Shown in pieces: positions 1 through 4,592 of a stretch of DNA of 7,543 nt; the stretch's first letter is position 1; the number at the start of each line of letters is the position of its first letter. This DNA is from DATAQC01 sp038232455 (GTDB lineage: Bacteria; Actinomycetota; Acidimicrobiia; Acidimicrobiales; AC-14). Location of the stretch: assembly GCA_038232455.1 (NCBI GenBank), contig JBBSHU010000127.1, forward strand, positions 1 to 7,543, written 5' to 3'. The notes beneath the pieces were generated by a model. That model was not told where the DNA came from and searched no databases. It was given only the letters and a program-made list of their open reading frames with translations. The position numbers and the translations under genes were made by a program.

Positions 1-121
1 CCCTTCGGGCGACGGCTTCCTTCAGCCTCGCCGGGTCCTGTCCCGTGGTGGTCCCTTCCCACCGCCTGCCGGCGGCGGGCCCCTCCCCACGGGCCACCCG
101 TCTCGGGAGCGCGACGATTGA
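1..121. repeat. Tandem repeat copy 1, plus its 7-nt spacer
   Basis: First copy of a tandem repeat. Bases 1-114 are identical to 124-237. The copy probably starts two bases before the window, because the other copies begin with CG. Bases 115-121 (CGATTGA) are a short spacer that differs from the equivalent spacer of the next copy. The unit is very GC-rich and full of self-complementary stretches: CCCGTGG at 42-48 pairs with CCACGGG at 87-93, enclosing a CCGCC/GGCGG hairpin at 62-66 and 71-75. An alternative stem pairs GGTGG at 47-51 with CCACC at 59-63. I see no credible gene in it. It occupies the place where rpsQ would normally abut rplN, so it looks like an intergenic insertion. More copies may lie upstream. 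Confidence 0.9.
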
Positions 122-244
122 CGCCCTTCGGGCGACGGCTTCCTTCAGCCTCGCCGGGTCCTGTCCCGTGGTGGTCCCTTCCCACCGCCTGCCGGCGGCG
201 GGCCCCTCCCCACGGGCCACCCGTCTCGGGAGCGCGAAATCGGT
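122..244. repeat. Tandem repeat copy 2, plus its 7-nt spacer
   Basis: Second, complete copy. The conserved part is 116 bp (122-237) and is followed by a different 7-nt spacer, AATCGGT (238-244). It opens with the hairpin CGCCC-TTC-GGGCG (122-134) and carries the same internal palindromes as copy 1: CCCGTGG at 165-171 with CCACGGG at 210-216, and CCGCC at 185-189 with GGCGG at 194-198. The perfect identity over 114 comparable bases implies recent duplication, gene conversion or strong sequence constraint. The 123-bp period is a multiple of three, so open frames run through both copies, but these are a by-product of the repetition. Confidence 0.9.
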
Positions 245-257
245 CGCCCTTCGGGCG
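245..257 (+). repeat. Terminal partial copy: GC hairpin abutting the rplN ribosome binding site
   Basis: Third occurrence of CGCCC-TTC-GGGCG, exactly 123 bp after the one at 122-134. The match to the repeat ends after these 13 bases. The hairpin has a 5-bp stem and a TTC loop. Its last G (257) is also the first G of the rplN Shine-Dalgarno GGAGGT (257-262), so a folded hairpin would sit directly against or partly over that site. It has no T-run and is not a typical intrinsic terminator. Confidence 0.75.
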
Positions 258-268
258 GAGGTCTGCTC

Positions 269-637
269 ATGATCCAGCAGGAATCGCGACTGCGGGTGGC
301 CGACAACTCGGGTGCCAAAGAGGTGCTCTGCATCAAGGTGCTGGGCGGTTCGAAGCGTCGCTACGCGTCCATCGGCGACATCTTCGTGGCCACCGTCAAA
401 GACGCCATCCCCGGCGCCGCAGTCAAGCGTGGTGACGTGGTGAAGTGCGTGGTCGTACGAACCAAGAAGGAGAAGCGCCGCGTCGACGGCTCCTACATCC
501 GGTTCGACGAGAACGCCGCCGTTCTCATCAACGATCAGCTCCAGCCCCGCGGCACCCGCATCTTCGGGCCGGTCGGGCGCGAGCTGCGCGACAAGAAGTT
601 CATGAGGATCGTCTCTCTTGCTCCCGAGGTGCTGTAG
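269..637 (+). CDS. rplN: 50S ribosomal protein L14
   Basis: L14 (uL14) is a large-subunit protein that binds 23S rRNA and lies at the subunit interface next to L19. The 122-residue product is the family's usual length and aligns over its whole extent. The N-terminus MIQQESRLRVADNSGAKEV, the central GDIFVATVKDAIPG segment, VVKCVVVRTKKEKRR, the GSYIRFDENAAVLIN stretch and the C-terminal GTRIFGPVGRELR are all hallmarks. The ATG start is fixed by the homology and by a GGAGGT Shine-Dalgarno at 257-262, six bases upstream. It is the first gene in the window; the normal upstream partner rpsQ is missing because the repeat region comes first. The stop TAG is followed directly by the rplX start, so translation of the two is probably coupled. 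Confidence 0.98.
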   Translation: MIQQESRLRVADNSGAKEVLCIKVLGGSKRRYASIGDIFVATVKDAIPGAAVKRGDVVKCVVVRTKKEKRRVDGSYIRFDENAAVLINDQLQPRGTRIFGPVGRELRDKKFMRIVSLAPEVL

Positions 638-943
638 ATGAAGCTCAAAAAGGGTGACCGCGTCAAGGTGCTCTCCGGCAAGGACCGGGGCGAGGTGGGC
701 GAGGTCATGCGCGCCATTCCTCAGCGCGACATGGTGATCGTCGACGGCGTCAACGTCTCCAAGAAGAGCCAGCGGGCGGCGCGAGCCACCATGCAGGCCG
801 GCATCATCGACAAGGACATGCCCGTCCCCGCAGCCAAGGTGGCGCTGGTCTGCCCCCACTGCTCCCGCCCCACTCGTATCGGCTACAGGTTCGACGGCGA
901 CGCCAAGATCCGAATCTGTCGCAAGTGCGGAGGTGACGTGTGA
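638..943 (+). CDS. rplX: 50S ribosomal protein L24
   Basis: L24 (uL24) is an early assembly-initiator protein of the 50S subunit that binds the 5' domain of 23S rRNA. The 101-residue product has the N-terminal KOW motif (KKGDRVKVLSGKDRGEVGEV, residues 4-23), then VDGVNVSKKSQ. A C-terminal segment carries two Cys-X2-Cys pairs (CPHC and CRKC) of the kind that bind zinc in some L24 proteins. The ATG directly follows the rplN stop codon, with GAGGTG at 626-631 as ribosome binding site inside the end of rplN. Its own stop overlaps the GTG start of rplE by four bases (GTGA), a classic coupling arrangement. Length and motifs are normal. Confidence 0.98.
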   Translation: MKLKKGDRVKVLSGKDRGEVGEVMRAIPQRDMVIVDGVNVSKKSQRAARATMQAGIIDKDMPVPAAKVALVCPHCSRPTRIGYRFDGDAKIRICRKCGGDV

Positions 944-1524
944 GTTCCACTACGGAGACCGCCACGCGCGAGCGTCCCCGGCTCAAAGTGCGCTACGACG
1001 CCGAGATCCGGGCCGCCCTCCAGGAGCGGCTGGAACTGAGCAACGTGATGCAGGTTCCCCGGCTGGAGAAGATCGTGGTCAACATGGGTGTGGGTCGGGC
1101 CACCCAGCAGGCGTCGTTGCTCGACGGGGCCGTCACTGACCTCACCCTCATCTGCGGCCAGAAGCCTCTGATCACCAAGGCCAGGCGCTCGATCGCCGCG
1201 TTCAAGCTCCGCGAGGGCAACCCCATCGGCGCCAAGGTCACCCTTCGTGGCGACCGAATGTGGGAGTTCCTCGACCGGCTCATCGCCATCGCCATCCCGA
1301 GAATCCGAGACTTTCGGGGGATGCCACCCAATGCGTTCGACGGCAGGGGCGACTACACCTTCGGCGTCGACGAGCAGCTCATCTTCCCGGAGATCGATTA
1401 CGACAAGATCGACACCGTCCGGGGCATGGACATCACCATCGTGACCACCGCCGGCGACGACGCGGGAGGCCGGGCACTGCTCGACGCCTTTGGCTTCCCC
1501 TTCCGGCGCCCCGGACAGCAGTAG
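940..1524 (+). CDS. rplE: 50S ribosomal protein L5
   Basis: L5 (uL5) binds 5S rRNA with L18 and forms part of the central protuberance, contacting the P-site tRNA. The 194-residue product contains the signature VPRLEKIVVNMGVG (residues 39-52), GQKPLITKARRSIAAFKLREG (residues 73-93, shortened here to its core GQKPLITKARR), the IPRIRDFRG segment near 119-127 and the C-terminal GMDITIVTTA strand. It starts with GTG at 940, overlapping the rplX stop. GGAGGTGA at 929-936 is the ribosome binding site, and it lies within the rplX coding sequence. The N-terminal 12 or so residues (SSTTETATRERP) are a little longer than in the E. coli protein and are polar and unconserved. In E. coli, S8 represses this operon near the rplE start; I could not recognise that target here. 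Confidence 0.97.
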   Translation: MSSTTETATRERPRLKVRYDAEIRAALQERLELSNVMQVPRLEKIVVNMGVGRATQQASLLDGAVTDLTLICGQKPLITKARRSIAAFKLREGNPIGAKVTLRGDRMWEFLDRLIAIAIPRIRDFRGMPPNAFDGRGDYTFGVDEQLIFPEIDYDKIDTVRGMDITIVTTAGDDAGGRALLDAFGFPFRRPGQQ

Positions 1525-1541
1525 AGGACTAGGAGAACCTG

Positions 1542-1727
1542 TTGGCAAAGAAGGCATTGGTCCAAAAGCAGCAGCGCAAGCCCAAGTTCCGGGTGCAGGC
1601 GTACACCCGTTGCCGGCGGTGTGGTCGAGCGCGGGCGGTGTTCCGGGCCTTCGGCCTGTGCCGTATCTGCCTGCGCGAGATGGTGCACGCCGGCGAGGTC
1701 CCCGGCGTCACGAAGGCGAGCTGGTGA
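1542..1727 (+). CDS. rpsN: 30S ribosomal protein S14, short zinc-binding type
   Basis: S14 (uS14) is a late-assembling protein in the head of the 30S subunit. At 61 residues this is the short, zinc-containing (type Z, C+) form, not the roughly 100-residue zinc-free form. The ligands are C24-X2-C27 and C40-X2-C43, in RCRRCGR and LCRICLRE. The start is TTG at 1542 giving MAKKALVQKQQ, supported by AGGAG at 1531-1535 six bases upstream. No in-frame ATG is available that would keep the conserved N-terminus. It follows rplE after 17 bases. It is separated from rpsH by an unusual 100-bp spacer with a long inverted repeat, and the last codons can pair with part of that repeat. Identification is secure; the TTG start is very likely. 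Confidence 0.97.
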   Translation: MAKKALVQKQQRKPKFRVQAYTRCRRCGRARAVFRAFGLCRICLREMVHAGEVPGVTKASW

Positions 1728-1736
1728 GGCCCGAAA

Positions 1737-1808
1737 AGATGACTACCTTCGCCTTCCGTAAGCCACCCATCCGCGACTTTCCTTCCCCGAAGGCGAAGGT
1801 AGTCATCT
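1737..1808 (+). repeat. Long perfect inverted repeat (20-bp stem) between rpsN and rpsH
   Basis: The left arm 1737-1756 (begins AGATGACTACC, ends CGCCTTC) is perfectly complementary to the right arm 1789-1808 (begins GAAGGCG, ends GTCATCT). The loop is 32 bases (1757-1788) and shows no further strong structure that I can see. The following sequence (ATCGGAGCCTG) has no T-run, so an intrinsic terminator is unlikely, and termination here would silence the rest of the operon. No target-site duplication is visible at the ends. It may be a small palindromic mobile-element remnant, an RNase III processing site or a translational control element. The stem ends four bases before the GGAG (1812-1815) that serves rpsH. 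Confidence 0.9.
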
Positions 1809-1827
1809 ATCGGAGCCTGATCGACCG

Positions 1828-2232
1828 ATGACCATGACCGACCCCATCGCCGACATGCTGACCCGGATCCGCAACGGTTCGGTAGCCGCCCAGGACCAGG
1901 TGCGCATGCCCTCGTCCAAGCTGAAGGAGGCCCTGGCCGCCATCCTGCGCCAGGAGGGTTACATCGCCGACTTCAGGATCACCGACGACCCCGCCCGGCC
2001 GGGCCGCACGCTCGAGATCATCATGAAGTACACCCCCGACCGGATCCCGACCATCTCCGGACTGCGGCGGGTGTCCAAGCCCGGTCTCCGGGTCTACATC
2101 AAGGCCGATCGCCTCCCCCGAGTTCTCGGGGGCCTGGGCGTGGCCGTCCTGTCCACCAGCCAAGGGCTCATGACCGACCGCGAGGCGCGCAAGCGCCGGG
2201 TCGGTGGTGAGGTCCTGTGTTACGTCTGGTGA
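1828..2232 (+). CDS. rpsH: 30S ribosomal protein S8
   Basis: S8 (uS8) binds the central domain of 16S rRNA during early 30S assembly, and in E. coli it is the translational repressor of this operon. The 134-residue protein begins MTMTDPIADMLTRIRN, a form familiar from actinobacteria. It has GLRRVSKPGLRVY (residues 78-90) and the C-terminal signature GVAVLSTSQGLMTDREAR (104-121), ending in the typical GGEVLCYVW. The first ATG (1828) is preferred over the second (1834) by similarity to actinobacterial S8. The only ribosome binding site candidate is GGAG at 1812-1815, a rather distant 12 bases from the start and just downstream of the inverted repeat at 1737-1808. Initiation may therefore be sensitive to that structure. 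It is followed by rplF after 10 bases. Confidence 0.97.
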   Translation: MTMTDPIADMLTRIRNGSVAAQDQVRMPSSKLKEALAAILRQEGYIADFRITDDPARPGRTLEIIMKYTPDRIPTISGLRRVSKPGLRVYIKADRLPRVLGGLGVAVLSTSQGLMTDREARKRRVGGEVLCYVW

Positions 2233-2242
2233 GGATCAGCTG

Positions 2243-2782
2243 ATGTCACGAATCGGACGAGCACCTATACCTGTTCCTGACGGGGTCGATGTCACCGTCG
2301 ACGCCGGCCGGATCACCGTGAAAGGGCCGCGGGGCGTCCTCGAGCAGGCTCTTCCGCCCGACATGATCGTGAGCCAGGACGACGGGATCATCTCAGTGGA
2401 GCGTCCCGACGACGAGCGTCGGCATCGGGCCCTGCACGGCCTGACCCGGTCGCTGGTCAACAACATGGTGGTCGGCGTGACCCAGGGCTACCAGCGCGAC
2501 CTGGAGATCGTCGGGGTCGGCTACCGCGCCGCCGCGCAGAGCCCGGGCCGTATCGAATTGTCCCTCGGCTTCAGTCACTCGGTGGTGGTCGAGGCGCCCG
2601 ACGGCATCACCTTCGACGTCCCCGCCCCCACCCGCATCTCGGTCCGTGGCATCGACAAGCAGGCCGTCGGTCAGGTGGCCGCCAACATCCGCCGCATCCG
2701 CAAGCCCGAGCCCTACAAGGGCAAGGGAGTCCGCTACGCCGGCGAGGTCGTCCGCCGCAAGGCCGGAAAAGCGGCCAAGTGA
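2243..2782 (+). CDS. rplF: 50S ribosomal protein L6
   Basis: L6 (uL6) is a two-domain protein bound to 23S rRNA near the sarcin-ricin loop and the factor-binding region. The 179-residue product has the full family length: MSRIGRAPIPVPDGV at the N-terminus, VKGPRGVLEQ around residues 26-35, LEIVGVGYRA at 87-96 joining the two repeats, and the signature PEPYKGKGVRYAGE at 155-168. A longer frame exists from 2204 but would overlap rpsH and add 13 unconserved residues. The ATG at 2243 matches the family and has GAGG (2231-2234) eight bases upstream, overlapping the rpsH stop codon. The gap to rplR is only seven bases. Confidence 0.97.
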   Translation: MSRIGRAPIPVPDGVDVTVDAGRITVKGPRGVLEQALPPDMIVSQDDGIISVERPDDERRHRALHGLTRSLVNNMVVGVTQGYQRDLEIVGVGYRAAAQSPGRIELSLGFSHSVVVEAPDGITFDVPAPTRISVRGIDKQAVGQVAANIRRIRKPEPYKGKGVRYAGEVVRRKAGKAAK

Positions 2783-2789
2783 GGATCGC

Positions 2790-3155
2790 ATGACGTTCTC
2801 TTCGAAGCAGAAATCACTCGCCCGCCAGCGGCGGCACCGGCGGGTGCGCAAACGGGTACGCGGTACGGCCGAGCGGCCGCGCCTGGCCGTGTTCCGGTCG
2901 AGTCGCCACGTCACCGCTCAGGTCATCGACGATGTTGCCGGTCGGACACTCGCAGCGGCAAGCACGGTCGAAGCCGACCTCAGGAGGGGTGCCACCGGCA
3001 ACCGGGAAGCCGCCACCAAGGTCGGCCGCCTGGTTGCCGAGCGGGCCCGCGCCGCCGGCGTCGACAAGGTCGTCTTCGACCGGGGTGGCTTCCGCTACCA
3101 CGGCCGTGTGGCCGCCGTGGCCGAGGCCGCACGAGAAGCCGGATTGGAGCTGTGA
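2790..3155 (+). CDS. rplR: 50S ribosomal protein L18
   Basis: L18 (uL18) binds 5S rRNA together with L5 and anchors it in the central protuberance. The 121-residue product has a very basic N-terminal tail (ARQRRHRRVRKRVRG, residues 11-25), then RPRLAVFRSSRHVTAQVIDD (29-48) and the C-terminal VVFDRGGFRYHGRVAAVAE (94-112) typical of the family. The ATG at 2790 has GAGG (2781-2784) five bases upstream, beginning within the rplF stop. A frame continues upstream to 2646 inside rplF but is not homologous to anything expected. The downstream gap to rpsE is 36 bases and holds a small CGCAG-ATGC-CTGCG hairpin (3156-3169). Confidence 0.97.
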   Translation: MTFSSKQKSLARQRRHRRVRKRVRGTAERPRLAVFRSSRHVTAQVIDDVAGRTLAAASTVEADLRRGATGNREAATKVGRLVAERARAAGVDKVVFDRGGFRYHGRVAAVAEAAREAGLEL

Positions 3156-3191
3156 CGCAGATGCCTGCGACGACGAACAGGGTTGAGGACA

Positions 3192-3740
3192 ATGGCTGAG
3201 AGCCAGTATGCCGAGCGGGTGATCACCATCAATCGGGTGGCCAAGGTCGTCAAGGGTGGCCGGCGGTTCTCCTTCACCGCCCTGGTCGTCGTCGGCGACG
3301 GCGGCGGCAAGGTGGGCCTGGGCTACGGCAAGGCCAAGGAGGTGCCCGCCGCCATCCAGAAGGGGATCGAGGAGGCCAAGAAGAACCTGTTCGACGTCCC
3401 CCTTGCCGGGTCGACGATCACCCACCCGATTCTGGGCGAGCGAGGTGCCGGCCGGGTCCTGCTCAAGCCGGCTGCTCCGGGTACCGGCGTCATCGCCGGT
3501 GGCGCGGCGCGGGCCATCCTCGAATCGGCCGGCGTGCACGACATCCTGGCCAAGTCGCTGGGGTCGTCGAACGCCATCAACGTGGCCCACGCCACCGTGG
3601 CCGGCCTGCGCGGGCTCAAGCGTCCCGACGACGTGGCCCGCATGCGAGGCAAGTCGCCCGAAGAGGTCACTCCCGCCGGGCTGCTCCGGGCCTACAACGA
3701 GACCCAACGCGGCACCCACGTCCCCACCGAGGTGAAGTAA
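3192..3740 (+). CDS. rpsE: 30S ribosomal protein S5
   Basis: S5 (uS5) sits at the mRNA entry tunnel of the 30S subunit and affects decoding fidelity and helicase activity. The 182-residue protein contains the N-terminal double-stranded RNA-binding-like domain with KGGRRFSFTALVVVGDGGG (residues 21-39) and GKVGLGYGKAKEVPAAIQK, then the C-terminal domain with GTGVIAGGAARAILE and SLGSSNAINVAHAT. The ATG at 3192 gives the expected MAESQYAERVITINRV. A TTG at 3183 in the same frame would add only three residues. GAGG at 3185-3188 is close to the ATG (three bases), a short but tolerable spacing. The gene is normal; the 73-bp spacer after it is not. Confidence 0.97.
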   Translation: MAESQYAERVITINRVAKVVKGGRRFSFTALVVVGDGGGKVGLGYGKAKEVPAAIQKGIEEAKKNLFDVPLAGSTITHPILGERGAGRVLLKPAAPGTGVIAGGAARAILESAGVHDILAKSLGSSNAINVAHATVAGLRGLKRPDDVARMRGKSPEEVTPAGLLRAYNETQRGTHVPTEVK

Positions 3741-3773
3741 TGAGCGTGCGGAGCGAGCGAACCATGAACACAG

Positions 3774-3792
3774 TGCCCGGCTCAGCCGGGCA
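3774..3792 (+). repeat. GC hairpin A in the rpsE-rpmD spacer
   Basis: TGCCCGGC (3774-3781) pairs perfectly with GCCGGGCA (3785-3792) across a TCA loop, giving an 8-bp stem. It lies in the 73-bp spacer 3741-3813, which opens with the repetitive GAGCGTGCGGAGCGAGCGAA (3742-3761). No T-run follows, so it is not a typical intrinsic terminator. The tight three-base loop resembles the CGCCC-TTC-GGGCG hairpins before rplN, although the sequence is different. Confidence 0.75.
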
Positions 3793-3807
3793 GCCGCCGA
3801 AGGCGGT
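3793..3807 (+). promoter_or_regulatory. GC hairpin B overlapping the rpmD ribosome binding site
   Basis: GCCGCC (3793-3798) pairs with GGCGGT (3802-3807) across a GAA loop: five Watson-Crick pairs plus one G-U. The 3' arm contains most of GGTGG (3805-3809), the only Shine-Dalgarno-like sequence in front of the rpmD ATG at 3814. Folding would therefore hide the weak binding site. A role in tuning L30 synthesis is an inference; the structure itself is visible. Confidence 0.55.
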
Positions 3808-3813
3808 GGCCCG

Positions 3814-4065
3814 ATGAGCCTCAAGGTCGTGCAGGTGAAATCGGCCATCGGAACTCGTCCTGCCCACCGCGGCACGTTGCGAGCCCTTGGCCTGGGCGGG
3901 ATCGGCCGGACCAACGTCCTGCCCGATCGGCCCGAGATACGCGGCATGATCGCCCGGGTGCCTCACCTGATCACTGTCACGGATGTCAGCGAGGAGCCGA
4001 CTCCCCGGCCCCGGCCGGTGAACCGCAAGGCGATCGCCACTCAGACGAAGGAGGCCGGTCGATGA
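3814..4065 (+). CDS. rpmD: 50S ribosomal protein L30, with C-terminal tail
   Basis: L30 (uL30) is a small 23S rRNA-binding protein of the large subunit, missing from some bacterial lineages. The core is recognisable: LKVVQVKSAIGTRPAHRGTL, then RALGLGGIGRTNVLPDRPEIRGM, then VPHLITVTDV, about 58 residues, the usual bacterial length. The product is 83 residues because of a proline- and lysine-containing tail (SEEPTPRPRPVNRKAIATQ, then TKEAGR) that has no obvious fold. The start is ATG 3814, weakly supported by GGTGG at 3805-3809 inside a hairpin. The stop overlaps the rplO start (ATGA at 4062-4065), and the rplO ribosome binding site lies in the tail's coding sequence. The identification is secure from the core and the position between rpsE and rplO. 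Confidence 0.94.
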   Translation: MSLKVVQVKSAIGTRPAHRGTLRALGLGGIGRTNVLPDRPEIRGMIARVPHLITVTDVSEEPTPRPRPVNRKAIATQTKEAGR

Positions 4066-4550
4066 AGGTGCACGATCTTCGCCCCGCGCCGGGCTCGACC
4101 CGGCCCCGCCGCCGGGTCGGGCGAGGCACGGCCGGCAAGGGTGGCAAGACTGCAGGCCGCGGTACCAAGGGCCAGAACGCACGCGGCTCGGTGCGCGTCG
4201 GCTTCGAGGGTGGTCAGATGCCGCTGTCCCGCCGTGTCCCCAAGCTCAAGGGGTTCAACAACCCCTTCCGGGTGGAGTACGTGGTGGTCAACCTCGATGC
4301 CCTCCAGGCCTTCGAGGGCGACGACGTCAACCCTGACACCTTGCGCGAGCGAGGCATGGTCCACAAGCGAGGCCTCGTGAAGGTGCTCGGCCGGGGCGAG
4401 TTGAACCGGCCCATCCGCCTCGCTGCCCACGGCTTCTCCCGCTCGGCCGAAAAGGCGATCACCGCAGCAGGCGGTAGCGTTGAGATCCTGCCGCCGCCGT
4501 TCGGGCACGGGCGCCCTCCGGCCGCCGGCAACGCCCTCACCAACCGCTAG
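4062..4550 (+). CDS. rplO: 50S ribosomal protein L15
   Basis: L15 (uL15) is a late 50S assembly protein with a long extended N-terminal arm that threads through 23S rRNA. The 162-residue product has the glycine- and basic-rich arm (RRRVGRGTAGKGGKTAGRG, residues 16-34), the GFEGGQMPLSRRVPKLKGF signature (47-65), and the C-terminal domain with AHGFSRSAEKAITAAGGSVEI (122-142; core AHGFSRSAEKA). After about residue 143 comes a tail rich in proline and glycine (PPPFGHGRPPAAGNALTNR) that is longer than in E. coli L15. The ATG start overlaps the rpmD stop and is preceded by a strong AAGGAGG (4048-4054) seven bases upstream. Forty-two bases separate it from secY. Confidence 0.97.
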   Translation: MKVHDLRPAPGSTRPRRRVGRGTAGKGGKTAGRGTKGQNARGSVRVGFEGGQMPLSRRVPKLKGFNNPFRVEYVVVNLDALQAFEGDDVNPDTLRERGMVHKRGLVKVLGRGELNRPIRLAAHGFSRSAEKAITAAGGSVEILPPPFGHGRPPAAGNALTNR

Positions 4551-4592
4551 CCCCGATCCGCTAGCCCACCTCCGACACAGCAGGGGAACCCG

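Noticed and set aside
1..257. CRISPR-like reading of the repeat and spacer layout
   Set aside because: Repeats of 116 bp with 7-nt spacers do not fit CRISPR dimensions, and no cas genes are present.
45..272. 75-residue open frame running through both tandem repeat copies, with a repeated peptide
   Set aside because: The 123-bp period is divisible by three, so any stop-free frame in one copy stays open in the next. It has no ribosome binding site, resembles no family and overlaps the rplN SD and start.
1737..1808. Intrinsic transcription terminator after rpsN
   Set aside because: No T-run follows the stem, the loop is long, and the downstream genes are essential operon members without a visible promoter in the spacer.
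2204..2242. Longer rplF start adding 13 residues
   Set aside because: It overlaps the rpsH coding sequence, the added residues are not conserved, and ATG 2243 has a well-placed GAGG and the family N-terminus MSRIG.
3183..3191. TTG start for rpsE three codons upstream of the ATG
   Set aside because: It lacks an SD and adds residues not typical of S5; ATG 3192 gives the expected N-terminus.
3161..3199. 12-codon open frame (MPATTNRVEDNG) between rplR and rpsE, overlapping the rpsE start
   Set aside because: No ribosome binding site and no similarity to a known leader peptide; probably chance in a 36-bp gap.
2814..3947. Long antisense open frame of 377 residues on the - strand
   Set aside because: It lies opposite rplR, rpsE and part of rpmD and is a typical shadow frame in GC-rich coding DNA. 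The + strand genes are certain.
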